In this document: piece after piece, positions 52,192-60,921 of the stretch
Layout: each line of letters starts with the position of its first letter
How positions within the stretch are numbered: position 1 is the stretch's first letter
NCBI RefSeq assembly: GCF_000513295.1
Contig: NC_023065.1
Span: 992,001 to 1,056,000 of the forward strand
DNA: 64,000 bases
DNA from: Magnetospirillum gryphiswaldense MSR-1 v2
GTDB taxonomy: Bacteria > Pseudomonadota > Alphaproteobacteria > Rhodospirillales > Magnetospirillaceae
Direction of reading: 5' to 3'
Translations under genes and position numbers: made by a program
Notes under the pieces: model-generated
What the model saw: only the letters and a program-made list of their open reading frames with translations
Databases searched by the model: none
What the model was told of the DNA's origin: nothing

Positions 52192-53976
52192 ATGCTGGAC
52201 TTGTTGCAAAGCGCGTTTGCCGGGATTTCTTTGTTGCCCGTTCTCGGGGCCTTGGCCGCCATCGCCCAATTATGGCTGGTCGGGCGCCTGCTGGTGGGGG
52301 CGCAATTACCCGACCTGATCACCTTCGGCGCCGGCTGGGGGGCGGCGGTGCTGGCGATGACCGTGCTGGGGACCATGGGCGACGGCTCGCTGGTTTTGCT
52401 GCCTTACTTGATCTGGGCTTTGGCCGCACTGGCGCTGGGGCTGGAGATCCGCGCCCGTCGGCTGCCGACGGGGTGGATGAGTCTGGTCCTGGTGCTGCCG
52501 CTGGCTTTGCTGATCTCGGGCCGCATCGCCTCGGAATGGGACGAGTTTTCCCATTGGCTGCATGCTTTCCGCTATCTCGATGCCTTCGCCACCTTGCCGG
52601 GCAAGGGCCGTCCGGCCATTGAATCGTGCTGCGCCGCCTATCCCTATGGCTGGCCGCTGTTGGGTTGGCTGTCGTCACGGCTGATCGGTTTTTCCGAAGC
52701 GGTGCCCGGCCTGCTCAATCTGTTCCAACTGGCCTTGTGCGCCGAGTTGCTGGCCCGCATCCTGGCCGCCGGGGACAAGCCCGGCTGGGGCCATCACGCC
52801 TGGGGGGCGCTGCTGGTCACCGCCTTGGGCACCACTTTCGTGCCCAAGCTGGTGTTCACCGCCTATGCCGACGTGCCGACCTCGGCCATGGTGCTGGCCG
52901 GGCTGTGGCTGGGCTGGCGACTGGCTGAGCAGCCGGGCTGGCGGCTGGCCTTGGCCCTGGGCCTGTGCTGCGCCACCTTGGTGACGCAAAAGCCGTCCAA
53001 TCTGGTGCTGGTGGTGCTGTTGTTGGGCAGCACCTTCGTGCTGATGTTCCGGGCTTGGCGTTTTCCCCCCGCCGGTACTTTGCTGAAGCTGGTGGTGGCG
53101 GCGCTGCCGGGGATGGCGGTGTGGTGGTTGTGGCGTCATTTCGTCGCCGGCAATCTGGCCGGCGAGGAAATGGCCCTGCGCCCGCTGTCGCAATGGCATT
53201 TCGACATCCTGGGAGTGGTCGCCCTGGGCATGGCCGAAGTGGCCGGCAACAAGGGCGGCTATTTCGGCGCCATGCTGGCGGCCTGCGCCGTCGCTGTGGT
53301 CGGACTGTTTCGCCCCTTGGGTGAGAGCGGGCGGCTGGTTCGCGCCGTGGCCCTGGTTTTCGTCGGCTACAATGCCTTTCTGTTGTTGGCCTATATCGCC
53401 ATCTTCATCAAAGGTGAGGGCGAGCGGGTGGCCAGCTATTGGCGCTACAACACCCATCTCGGCCTGCTGACGGCGTTGCTGATCGCCGTCTTTGCGGTCT
53501 GGGCCCTGCGCCGTTGGCCGCAGCCGCGCCTGGGCCGCCCCGCCACCATCCTGGCGGTAATGCTGATCGTGGCGGCGCCGCTGGTGGGTATTCGCCACAT
53601 CCGCTTCGACCTGGAGCCGGCCAAGGTATTCCTGCGCGCCACCTTGCAGCAGGTTAACGGCATGAACCTCGATGAAATCGCCCTGATCGATGCCAGGGGC
53701 AGCGGGCTCAGTCACGTGATGGCCAGTTATGAATGGGATGGCAGCCCCGATCTGAGCGTCTATACCACCGGCTTCGACGATTTCACTCCGGATCGCTATT
53801 TATCCAGGGTGGGCAATGCCCGTCACCTGCTGGTGGTGTCGTGGAATGATGCGGTGGCGCAGGCTTTCCCTGCCTTGCCGCGTGGACCGCAAGCAGTGCT
53901 GGCCGAGCGGGAAAGTGGCAAGGTGTTGGCGATTTTCCCCTATCCTGGTGGGCTTGAGCCCAGGCAATTTCCCTGA
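52192..53976 (+). CDS. Multi-spanning membrane protein, GT-C glycosyltransferase-like, 594 aa
   Basis: About 11-13 hydrophobic segments are spread over residues 1-470, followed by a soluble C-terminal domain of about 120 residues. A periplasmic loop after the third helices holds an acidic motif (ASEWDEFSHWLHAF) resembling the catalytic D/E loop of GT-C glycosyltransferases, which use polyprenyl-phosphate sugars to decorate lipid or glycan. The family is not identified with certainty. It is divergent from uvrA and alone on its strand until the lipoprotein gene 54 bp downstream, with which it may be cotranscribed. Confidence 0.7.
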   Translation: MLDLLQSAFAGISLLPVLGALAAIAQLWLVGRLLVGAQLPDLITFGAGWGAAVLAMTVLGTMGDGSLVLLPYLIWALAALALGLEIRARRLPTGWMSLVLVLPLALLISGRIASEWDEFSHWLHAFRYLDAFATLPGKGRPAIESCCAAYPYGWPLLGWLSSRLIGFSEAVPGLLNLFQLALCAELLARILAAGDKPGWGHHAWGALLVTALGTTFVPKLVFTAYADVPTSAMVLAGLWLGWRLAEQPGWRLALALGLCCATLVTQKPSNLVLVVLLLGSTFVLMFRAWRFPPAGTLLKLVVAALPGMAVWWLWRHFVAGNLAGEEMALRPLSQWHFDILGVVALGMAEVAGNKGGYFGAMLAACAVAVVGLFRPLGESGRLVRAVALVFVGYNAFLLLAYIAIFIKGEGERVASYWRYNTHLGLLTALLIAVFAVWALRRWPQPRLGRPATILAVMLIVAAPLVGIRHIRFDLEPAKVFLRATLQQVNGMNLDEIALIDARGSGLSHVMASYEWDGSPDLSVYTTGFDDFTPDRYLSRVGNARHLLVVSWNDAVAQAFPALPRGPQAVLAERESGKVLAIFPYPGGLEPRQFP

Positions 53977-54030
53977 GAAGATGGATTCCGGTCGCGATGG
54001 AGGCGGCTGTTGTCAGTTCAGGGGGGAGAG

Positions 54031-54708
54031 ATGCGGATTATCGCTGTGATGATGATGGGTGTACTCGGCTTGGCGCTTGCCGGGTGCGGCCCGATTTACG
54101 AAACCCAGTATGCATATACGCCGGCGGTCACGGCGGAAGGGCGGGTCTGTACCTCGCAATGCGAAAACACACGAAACGCCTGTACCCAGAATTGCGACTA
54201 TTCCGCCCAGCTCAAGAAGCGGGAATGCGAAGACGACGCGCGCGACGATGCGCGGGCGAAATATAATCAATACGTCCGCGAACAGCGCCGCAACAACGCC
54301 CCGATCAAGTACGACGAAAGTCACTTCCTCAAGACCTATCAGTGTTCAACCTCGTCCTCGGCTTGCCGCAATGAATGTGTGCAAACCAGCAATCGGTGCT
54401 GGCAGCTTTGCGGCGGCAAGGTGACCAGCAAACAGGTGTGCACGGCGTTCTGCGACAAGCCGGACAGCGCGGCTCGGGCCTCGTCGAATACTTATCCCGA
54501 CGGCTTGTCCGCCAGTGGCAAAGAGGCGTTCGGTAAGTATCTGAAAGCCGCTGGCCACAAGGCTTGGGCATCGGCGGCGGATGGCTCCTACGGTTGGCGT
54601 AGCGGGCGGTCTTCGGCGGCGGATGCCGAGAAGGCGGCGCTGGCCGCGTGCGAGGAACACGCCGACGATTGCCGGACCATCGTCATCAACGATGAATGGG
54701 TTGATTAG
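54031..54708 (+). CDS. Cysteine-rich putative lipoprotein with twin CX3C motifs, 225 aa
   Basis: A lipoprotein signal peptide is clear: basic start, hydrophobic stretch and lipobox LAGC with Cys19 as the lipidated residue. ATG 54031 follows GGGGGGAGAG; the frame opens earlier. The mature part has 14 further Cys, including two copies of C-x3-C-x6-C-x3-C (Cys 40, 44, 51, 55 and 112, 116, 123, 127), plus C137/C141 and C207/C214. The region 60-100 is charged and helical, and the C terminus is Ala-rich. I know no family with this pattern; disulfide-braced helical hairpins in the periplasm are likely (inference). Confidence 0.78.
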   Translation: MRIIAVMMMGVLGLALAGCGPIYETQYAYTPAVTAEGRVCTSQCENTRNACTQNCDYSAQLKKRECEDDARDDARAKYNQYVREQRRNNAPIKYDESHFLKTYQCSTSSSACRNECVQTSNRCWQLCGGKVTSKQVCTAFCDKPDSAARASSNTYPDGLSASGKEAFGKYLKAAGHKAWASAADGSYGWRSGRSSAADAEKAALAACEEHADDCRTIVINDEWVD

Positions 54709-54716
54709 GGCAAAAG

Positions 54717-54752
54717 AAAGCACCCCTGGGGTTTACGCCCCAGGGGTGCTTT
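54717..54752. terminator. Bidirectional terminator between the lipoprotein gene and ssb
   Basis: A perfect 15 bp stem AAAGCACCCCTGGGG/CCCCAGGGGTGCTTT with loop TTTACG. The A and T ends allow it to work for both convergent genes. Confidence 0.9.
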
Positions 54753-54774
54753 GCAAAACCGAATGCGGTAAAGC

Positions 54775-55236
54775 TCAGAACGGAATGTCGTCGTCCAGAT
54801 CCGGCGGCGGTTCCCAGCCCGAGCCGCCGCCATAGCCGCCATCATCATAGCCGCCGCCACCGCCCTGGCCGCCGCCGCCTTCGCCGCGACCGCCCAGCAA
54901 GGTCAGTTCACCCTTGAAGCGACCGATGACCACTTCGGTGGAATACTTTTCCACGCCCTGCTGATCGGTCCACTTGCGGGTCTGCAATGCCCCTTCGATA
55001 TAGACGCTGGAGCCCTTGCGCAAAAAGCGCTCGGCCACGTCGGCCAAATTGGGGTTGAAGATCACCACGCGGTGCCATTCGGTCTTTTCCCGGCGTTCGC
55101 CGCTGGACCGGTCCTTCCAGGATTCCGAGGTGGCGATGTTCAGATTGACGATCTTCGAGCCATCCTGGGCGGTGCGGACCTCGGGGTCGCGTCCCAGATT
55201 GCCGACCAGAATGACTTTGTTGACGGACCCAGCCAT
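54775..55236 (-). CDS. ssb: Single-stranded DNA-binding protein
   Basis: The 153-residue protein has the OB-fold start [18 protein letters not shown], the TEWHRVVIF segment, a Gly-rich disordered linker and the acidic C-terminal tip DDDIPF that recruits repair and replication proteins. It is divergent from gyrA and convergent with the lipoprotein gene. The position between uvrA and gyrA is conserved in alphaproteobacteria, and uvrA-ssb is also known from enteric bacteria. Confidence 0.96.
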   Translation of the reverse strand: MAGSVNKVILVGNLGRDPEVRTAQDGSKIVNLNIATSESWKDRSSGERREKTEWHRVVIFNPNLADVAERFLRKGSSVYIEGALQTRKWTDQQGVEKYSTEVVIGRFKGELTLLGGRGEGGGGQGGGGGYDDGGYGGGSGWEPPPDLDDDIPF

Positions 55237-55269
55237 GTCCCCGACTCTCCTGTTGAAACTTGGGGCTGG

Positions 55270-55299
55270 ACAATAGTCCCTTGTCGGTCAAGGGTTCAA
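55270..55299 (-). promoter_or_regulatory. Possible promoter of ssb
   Basis: On the minus strand TTGAAC (55299-55294) and TATTGT (55275-55270) have an 18 bp spacer, placing transcription start about 27 nt before the ssb start codon. Confidence 0.35.
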
Positions 55300-55402
55300 C
55301 ACCCGACCCCCTGTTGTCGCAATGCACGATATCTGGTAGCGTGCGCCACCGCGGGCCGCCAAGTGCCCGCCGCCAAGTTCTGGTTTTTTAGGGATATCTC
55401 CT

Positions 55403-58087
55403 TTGACCGCCATTCCGTCTCCGTCCCAATTCGACGTTACCCCGGTCACCATCGAGGAAGAGATGCGCCGCTCGTATCTCGATTACGCCATGAGCGTGAT
55501 CGTGTCGCGCGCGCTTCCCGATGTGCGCGATGGCCTGAAGCCGGTGCACCGCCGCATCCTGTTCGCCATGAAGGAAGGCGGTTACGACTACAACAAGCCG
55601 TTCCGCAAATCGGCCCGCATCGTCGGTGACGTCATGGGTAAGTATCACCCCCATGGCGATTCGGCCATTTACGATGCCATGGTGCGCATGGCGCAAAGCT
55701 TTTCCATGCGTCTGCCGCTGATCGACGGCCAGGGCAATTTCGGTTCCATGGACGGCGACAAGGCGGCGGCCATGCGTTACACCGAGGCCCGCATGGCCCG
55801 GTCGGCGCATTTCCTGATCGAGGACATCGACAAGGACACCGTCGATTTCGGTCCCAATTACGACGATTCGTCGGTGGAGCCGCTGGTCCTGCCGGCACGT
55901 TACCCCAATCTTTTGGTCAACGGCGCCGGCGGTATCGCCGTCGGCATGGCCACCAACATTCCGCCGCACAATCTGGGCGAGGTCATCGACGCCTGCTGCG
56001 CCATGATCGATAACCCCGACATCACCCCGGAAGAGGTGATGGAACTGGTGCCCGGTCCCGACTTCCCCACCGGCGGCACCATTCTGGGCCGCTCCGGCAT
56101 TCGCGCCGCCCAACTGACCGGGCGCGGCTCGGTGGTCATGCGCGGGCGCTGCCACGTGGAGGAAGTGCGCAAGGACCGCGAGGCGATCATCGTCACCGAG
56201 GTGCCCTATCAGGTCAACAAGGCGCGCATGCTCGAGCAGATCGCCGAACTGGTGCGCGACAAGAAGATCGAGGGCGTCTCCGACCTGCGTGACGAATCCG
56301 ACCGCGACGGCGTACGCGTCGTCATCGAGATCAAGCGCGACGCCATCGCCGACGTGGTGCTGGCCCAGCTTTACAAGTTCACGCCCTTGCAGACCTCGTT
56401 CGGCGTCAACTCGCTGGCCTTGAACGGCGGTCGGCCGCAGATGATGACGCTGCGCGAGATCATCGCCGCCTTCCTGCGCTTCCGCGAGGAAGTGATCACC
56501 CGGCGCACCATCTTCGAACTGGGCAAGGCCCGCGACCGCGCCCACGTCTTGGTGGGGCTGTCCATCGCCGTTGCCAATATCGACGATATGATCAAGCTGA
56601 TCCGCGAAGCGTCGGACCCGGCCGTCGCGCGTGAGCAGCTGATGGCGCGCAAATGGCCGGCGCTGGATGTGGAACCGCTGATCCGTCTGATCGATGAACC
56701 CGGTCGCGGCATCGTCGACGGCACCTATTCGCTGTCGGAAGTCCAGGCCAAGGCCATCCTGGATCTGCGTCTGCACCGCCTGACCGGGCTGGAACGCGAC
56801 AAGATCGGCGACGAACTGCGCGAGATCGGCGAGCAGATCAAGGAATTCCTGGAAATCCTGTCGTCGCGGCCCAAGCTTTTGGAGGTCATGCGCAACGAAC
56901 TGGTGGACATGCGCAACCAGTTCGCCACGCCGCGCCGCACCACCATCGAGGATTCCGAATTCGAGGCCGATATCGAGGATCTGATCGCCCGCGAGGACAT
57001 GGTGGTGACGGTGACCAACACCGGCTATATCAAGCGGGTGCCGTTGTCCACCTACCGTGCCCAAAAGCGCGGCGGCAAGGGCCGCTCGGGCATGAGCATG
57101 AAGGACGAGGATTTCCTCAGTCAGGTCTTCGTCACCAGCACCCATACCCCGGTGCTGTTCTTCTCCTCCACCGGTATCGCCTACAAGCTCAAGGTCTATC
57201 GTCTGCCGCTGGGCACACCGCAGGCCCGGGGCAAGGCCATGGTCAACATCCTGCCCTTGGGCGAGGGCGAGACCATCTCCACCGTCATGCCCATGCCCGA
57301 GGATGAAAGCACCTGGGGAGATCTGCACGTGGCCTTCGCCACCTCCAAGGGTGACGTGCGCCGCAATCTGCTGTCGGATTTCGTCGATATCCGCGCCAAC
57401 GGCAAGATCGCCATGAAGCTCAATGACGGCGAGCAACTGATCGCCGTTCAGCCCTGTTCCGACAGTGACGACATTCTGCTGGCCACCCGTCTGGGCAAGG
57501 CCATCCGCTTCCAGGTCGGCGACGTCCGCGTGTTCAAGGGCCGCGATTCCACCGGCGTGCGTGGTATCCGCCTGGATGACGCCGATCAGGTCATCTCCAT
57601 GTCGGTGCTGCGCCATGTGGAATTCGACATGGAAACCCGCGACGCTTACCTGCGCAATGACCTGACCGGCCCCGAGGCCGAACGCATGAGCGAATCCGAG
57701 CAGATGATCCTGACGGTGACCGAGAACGGTTACGGCAAGCGCACCTCGGCCTATGAATACCGCATCACCGGACGCGGCGGCCAAGGTATCGCCAATATCG
57801 ACCTGACGGAAAAGAACGGGCCGGTGGTGGCGTCGTTCCCGGTCGGCCACGACGATGAAATCATGCTGGTGTCCGATGGCGGCACCCTGATCCGCATGCC
57901 GGTGGACGATATCCGTATCGCCGGACGCAAGACCCAGGGTGTCATCGTCTTGCGCACCGCCGAGAACGAGCGAGTGGTTTCCACCGCCCGTCTGTGTGAT
58001 CTGAACGGCTCCAACGAAGAGTCGGAAGAAGAATTCGACGAGGGAGACGATACCGCAGCCACACCACCCGGAGGGGATGATGAGTGA
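55403..58087 (+). CDS. gyrA: DNA gyrase subunit A
   Basis: The 894-residue protein has the type IIA topoisomerase cleavage domain with the catalytic Tyr in RYTEARM, the quinolone-resistance region ([18 protein letters not shown]), a coiled coil and six C-terminal beta-propeller blades including the GyrA box ([10 protein letters not shown], about residue 555). The C terminus is acidic. The start is TTG 55403, with GGGAT upstream and [15 protein letters not shown] translated; no ATG fits. It overlaps coaD by 8 bp. The serine at the usual resistance position (HGDSA) is intact. Confidence 0.97.
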   Translation: MTAIPSPSQFDVTPVTIEEEMRRSYLDYAMSVIVSRALPDVRDGLKPVHRRILFAMKEGGYDYNKPFRKSARIVGDVMGKYHPHGDSAIYDAMVRMAQSFSMRLPLIDGQGNFGSMDGDKAAAMRYTEARMARSAHFLIEDIDKDTVDFGPNYDDSSVEPLVLPARYPNLLVNGAGGIAVGMATNIPPHNLGEVIDACCAMIDNPDITPEEVMELVPGPDFPTGGTILGRSGIRAAQLTGRGSVVMRGRCHVEEVRKDREAIIVTEVPYQVNKARMLEQIAELVRDKKIEGVSDLRDESDRDGVRVVIEIKRDAIADVVLAQLYKFTPLQTSFGVNSLALNGGRPQMMTLREIIAAFLRFREEVITRRTIFELGKARDRAHVLVGLSIAVANIDDMIKLIREASDPAVAREQLMARKWPALDVEPLIRLIDEPGRGIVDGTYSLSEVQAKAILDLRLHRLTGLERDKIGDELREIGEQIKEFLEILSSRPKLLEVMRNELVDMRNQFATPRRTTIEDSEFEADIEDLIAREDMVVTVTNTGYIKRVPLSTYRAQKRGGKGRSGMSMKDEDFLSQVFVTSTHTPVLFFSSTGIAYKLKVYRLPLGTPQARGKAMVNILPLGEGETISTVMPMPEDESTWGDLHVAFATSKGDVRRNLLSDFVDIRANGKIAMKLNDGEQLIAVQPCSDSDDILLATRLGKAIRFQVGDVRVFKGRDSTGVRGIRLDDADQVISMSVLRHVEFDMETRDAYLRNDLTGPEAERMSESEQMILTVTENGYGKRTSAYEYRITGRGGQGIANIDLTEKNGPVVASFPVGHDDEIMLVSDGGTLIRMPVDDIRIAGRKTQGVIVLRTAENERVVSTARLCDLNGSNEESEEEFDEGDDTAATPPGGDDE

Positions 58088-58589
58088 ACGGATCGGTCTT
58101 TATCCTGGTACCTTCGACCCCATAACCAACGGCCACCTGGACATCGTCACCAGGGCGGCCAAGGTGGTGGACAAGTTGATCGTGGCGGTGGCCATCAATG
58201 CCGGCAAGGGGCCGCTTTACTCGCTGGACGAGCGGGTGGCCCTGGTCGAGGCGGAAGTGGCCGAGGTGGCGAAACAACACAACGTCATCATCGAAGTCCG
58301 CGCCTTCGACAATCTGCTGGTGGATTTTGCCCGTGATTGCGGCGCCCGCATCATCATCCGCGGCTTGCGGGCGGTGTCTGATTTTGAGTACGAATTCCAG
58401 ATGGCCGGCATGAATGCCCGGCTGTCGCCGCAGATCGAGACCTTGTTTTTGATGGCGTCGGAACGGTGCCAGTTTATTTCGTCGCGCTTCGTCAAGGAAA
58501 TCGGCCGCTTGGGCGGCGACATTTCGTCCTTTGTCAGCCCGCGGGTGCGGGCCAGCCTGGACGAGAAATTCATAAGCGAAAGCAATTAG
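58080..58589 (+). CDS. coaD: Phosphopantetheine adenylyltransferase
   Basis: Makes dephospho-CoA from 4'-phosphopantetheine and ATP. The 169-residue protein has the nucleotidyltransferase signature [23 protein letters not shown] and [12 protein letters not shown] 58080 overlaps the gyrA end by 8 bp (GGAGG lies just upstream), so translation is coupled. gyrA-coaD-cyclophilin is a common alphaproteobacterial order. Confidence 0.96.
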   Translation: MSERIGLYPGTFDPITNGHLDIVTRAAKVVDKLIVAVAINAGKGPLYSLDERVALVEAEVAEVAKQHNVIIEVRAFDNLLVDFARDCGARIIIRGLRAVSDFEYEFQMAGMNARLSPQIETLFLMASERCQFISSRFVKEIGRLGGDISSFVSPRVRASLDEKFISESN

Positions 58590-58626
58590 GCCGCAAGGCC
58601 CTCACCCCGCCTATGGGAGGATCGAT

Positions 58627-59106
58627 TTGGACCGCGAAAATACCCTGTTTCTCGACCTCAAAGATGGTCGAGTGGTGATCGAGCTGCGCCCCGATCTCGC
58701 TCCCAAGCATGTGGCCCGCATCAAGGAATTGGTGCGCCAGGGCTATTATGACGGCCTGAAGTTCCACCGGGTGATCCCCGGCTTCATGGCCCAGACCGGC
58801 TGTCCGCAGGGCACCGGCATGGGAGGCTCGGGCCAGAAGCTGGAAGCGGAATTCTCCAAGGAAAAGCACGTGCGCGGCACCTGCTCCATGGCCCGCGCCG
58901 CCAATCCCAATTCCGCCGATTCCCAGTTCTTCATCATGTTCGACCGGGCGCCGCATCTGGACAACCAGTATTCCATCTGGGGTCAGGTGGTCGAGGGACT
59001 GGACCTCGTCGACAACATCAAGAAGGGCGCCGCGTCCCGCAACGGCTCGGTGGAAGATCCCGATTGCATCGTCAAGCTGACCGTCGCCGCCGATGTCGAG
59101 GAATAA
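58627..59106 (+). CDS. Cytoplasmic cyclophilin-type peptidyl-prolyl isomerase
   Basis: The 159-residue protein lacks a signal peptide and has the cyclophilin core FHRVIPGFMAQTG, GGSGQKLEAEFS and ARAANPNSADSQFFI. It is read from TTG 58627 with GGGAGG ahead; the peptide begins with an acidic stretch. It accelerates cis-trans isomerisation of proline bonds in the cytoplasm. It is a close relative of the next gene, showing a tandem duplication. Confidence 0.9.
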   Translation: MDRENTLFLDLKDGRVVIELRPDLAPKHVARIKELVRQGYYDGLKFHRVIPGFMAQTGCPQGTGMGGSGQKLEAEFSKEKHVRGTCSMARAANPNSADSQFFIMFDRAPHLDNQYSIWGQVVEGLDLVDNIKKGAASRNGSVEDPDCIVKLTVAADVEE

Positions 59107-59110
59107 GTCC

Positions 59111-59650
59111 ATGCTGAAAAAGATCGTCCTCGCCGCCGTGCTGGTGCTGGCCGCGGCTTTCCAGCCGGCCCAGGCCGCCGACCCGGAAAACACCTTGATC
59201 ATGGACCTGCCCTGGGGCCAGGTGGTGATCGAGATGCGCCCCGATCTGGCGCCCAAGCACGTGGAGCGGATCAAGGAATTGACCCGCAAGGGCTTCTATA
59301 ACGGCACGCCGTTCCATCGGGTCATCGAAGGCTTCATGGCCCAGGGTGGCGATCCCACCGGCACCGGCACCGGTGGTTCCGGCACCAAGTTGGCTGCTGA
59401 ATTCTCGGGCGAGCATTTCGTCCGTGGCGTGGTCGGCATGGCTCGGGCCAGCAGCCCCAATTCCGCCGATTCCCAGTTCTACATCATGCTGGCCAGCGCG
59501 CCGTCCTTGGATGGCAAATACACCATCTGGGGCAACGTCATCCAGGGCATGGAACACGTGGACCGCATCACCAAGGGCACGGACAGCAGCGGCGTCGTCC
59601 CCAATCCCGACAAGGTGGTGCGCATGCGCGTCGCCGCCGATGTGAAGTGA
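59111..59650 (+). CDS. Periplasmic cyclophilin-type peptidyl-prolyl isomerase
   Basis: The 179-residue protein starts with a signal peptide (MLKKIVLAAVLVLAAAFQPAQA, cleavage after AQA), then repeats the cyclophilin domain of the preceding gene with high similarity (FHRVIEGFMAQGG, ARASSPNSADSQFYI). It should work in the periplasm. ATG 59111 is 4 bp after the previous stop. Confidence 0.93.
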   Translation: MLKKIVLAAVLVLAAAFQPAQAADPENTLIMDLPWGQVVIEMRPDLAPKHVERIKELTRKGFYNGTPFHRVIEGFMAQGGDPTGTGTGGSGTKLAAEFSGEHFVRGVVGMARASSPNSADSQFYIMLASAPSLDGKYTIWGNVIQGMEHVDRITKGTDSSGVVPNPDKVVRMRVAADVK

Positions 59651-59663
59651 TCGTTTTCCACGG

Positions 59664-59692
59664 TTGACCGGGGCGCATCATATCCCTATGGT
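59664..59692 (+). promoter_or_regulatory. Predicted promoter of tRNA-Lys
   Basis: TTGACC (59664-59669) and TATGGT (59687-59692) have a 17 bp spacer, with the tRNA beginning 22 nt further downstream. Confidence 0.5.
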
Positions 59693-59713
59693 GTGCCCCC
59701 GTTTTGAAGGTGA

Positions 59714-59789
59714 GAGCCCGTAGCTCAGTCGGTAGAGCACGTGACTTTTAATCATGGGGCCATGGGTTCGAGTCCCATCGGGCTCACCA
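59714..59789 (+). tRNA. tRNA-Lys (anticodon TTT)
   Basis: A complete cloverleaf: acceptor stem GAGCCCG/CGGGCTC, D arm GCTC/GAGC, anticodon arm CGTGA-CTTTTAA-TCATG with anticodon TTT, variable loop, T arm ATGGG-TTCGAGT-CCCAT, discriminator A and an encoded CCA end. All stems pair, with one G-T in the anticodon stem. Confidence 0.96.
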
Positions 59790-59795
59790 AAAACG

Positions 59796-59836
59796 AAGAA
59801 AAAGGGCTTGGGCCGATGCTCCAAGCCCTTTTTCTT
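59796..59836 (+). terminator. Intrinsic terminator after tRNA-Lys
   Basis: A perfect 16 bp stem AAGAAAAAGGGCTTGG/CCAAGCCCTTTTTCTT (59796-59811 with 59821-59836), whose 3' arm carries the U tract, six bases after the tRNA. Confidence 0.9.
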
Positions 59837-59956
59837 ATCCTATCCCAAGATAGGGTATCCGTGCATGGCAGGGCTGCAAGCCCTTGCTTATTCAGACATT
59901 GCGGCCAATAGTGCGTTCGTCGCAACGGGGGCTGTCCCCATTGCCGGGAGATCGTC

Positions 59957-60271
59957 ATGGCGCGCAACGGCCACGAAGAGAAAATAAGGCTATTGCGGTC
60001 GCTGGCCTTTCGCATCCACCGCAAGGAACCCGCCGATGAGGCGCTGCGCGATTGCTTCGAGGCAGAAGGCCGGGGCGGGCGGCATCGTCAATGGCGTCAG
60101 GCCGGCCAGGTGCTGGAAAGTGACGGATTCGTCCCCGCCTTGCTGGCGGCGGAACTGATCGGAACCGAAGCAGCCATCGTCATGGCCGTGCTGGAAAAGG
60201 CCAAGGATCATCGTCTGATGTCCGATGCCATCACCTCCCTGGCCGATCACTGGGAAACGTCCGATTCGTGA
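59957..60271 (+). CDS. Small hypothetical protein, 104 aa
   Basis: I do not recognise this protein. It is mostly helical and charged, with an N-terminal basic helix (EEKIRLLRSLAFRIHRKEP) and an Ala/Leu-rich second half (ALLAAELIGTEAAIVMAVLEKA). ATG 59957 follows GGGAGATCG. There is no signal peptide. Its neighbours (tRNA, YHYH peptide) give no hint of function. Confidence 0.65.
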   Translation: MARNGHEEKIRLLRSLAFRIHRKEPADEALRDCFEAEGRGGRHRQWRQAGQVLESDGFVPALLAAELIGTEAAIVMAVLEKAKDHRLMSDAITSLADHWETSDS

Positions 60272-60364
60272 ATGCCGACAGCGCGCCCCGCGTTGGTTTG
60301 TGTTGGCTTCATCGGCAATTTAAAGTAGTTTTTATGTCTGCGTAGACATCATTATGGTGATGCG

Positions 60365-60508
60365 ATGCGTCTGATCGCTTTGTTTGTCGCCGCTATTTTT
60401 ATTGTCGACAGCCTGCCGGCTCAGGCCCATCCGGGTGGTTTGGATAGGGATGGCTGTCACCACAATCGCAAGACCGGCGAGTATCACTGTCACCGTAGCA
60501 AGCGTTAG
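60365..60508 (+). CDS. Small secreted YHYH-domain-type peptide, 47 aa
   Basis: The peptide has a signal sequence (MRLIALFVAAIFIVDSLPAQA) and a short mature part with the pattern GLDRDGCHHNRKTGEYHCHR. This matches the small YHYH/excalibur-like proteins, which have closely spaced His and Cys that could bind metal. Length, signal peptide and motif support it as a real gene even though it is short. Its stop overlaps the 3' end of the convergent HNH gene by four bases. Confidence 0.78.
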   Translation: MRLIALFVAAIFIVDSLPAQAHPGGLDRDGCHHNRKTGEYHCHRSKR

Positions 60509-60786
60509 GTTTTTAATGCCTGCAAGCGTTCCAGGTCGTTGGCTGTGGGCGCTGTGTCCGCCTTGGCGGCGTTGCAGGCACGGCAGGCGGCGACTTCGTT
60601 CGGCCATTCGGCCGCGCCGCCTTGGGATTGCGGCACCACATGGTCGATGGTGGCGGCATCCGGGCGCTTGCGGTGGCGCAGCCTTTGGCTTATGGGGGCG
60701 GCCATGGTCGCGCCGCAATAAAAGCACAGGCCCTGTTGTTCTTCCCACAATTGCTGGCAACGGGCCCGACGCCACTGTTCCGACAT
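60505..60786 (-). CDS. HNH endonuclease family protein, 93 aa
   Basis: Contains zinc-knuckle cysteines CFYC and CRAC and an HNH core with IDHVVPQSQGG and PNEVAAC. These short proteins are nucleases of varied roles (restriction, phage defence, DNA processing). I place the start at ATG 60786; the longer frame to 60807 uses rare start codons. It is convergent with the YHYH gene, and its start region faces the GGDEF-EAL gene. Confidence 0.82.
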   Translation of the reverse strand: MSEQWRRARCQQLWEEQQGLCFYCGATMAAPISQRLRHRKRPDAATIDHVVPQSQGGAAEWPNEVAACRACNAAKADTAPTANDLERLQALKT

Positions 60787-60921
60787 GACCGAAAGATGCC
60801 CCACCAAGAAAAGGTGGACAAGCTTAACATGTTTTGTTCATCCTTGAGCCCCTTGACCGGAGTAACAGAAAAGAAGGCGGAAACAGCCTTTAATTCCGGC
60901 AGGCAACATTTGGGGGTGGAA

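Noticed and set aside
55388-57850. 820-codon open frame antisense to gyrA
   Set aside because: Shadow of gyrA; no motif and no ribosome-binding site.
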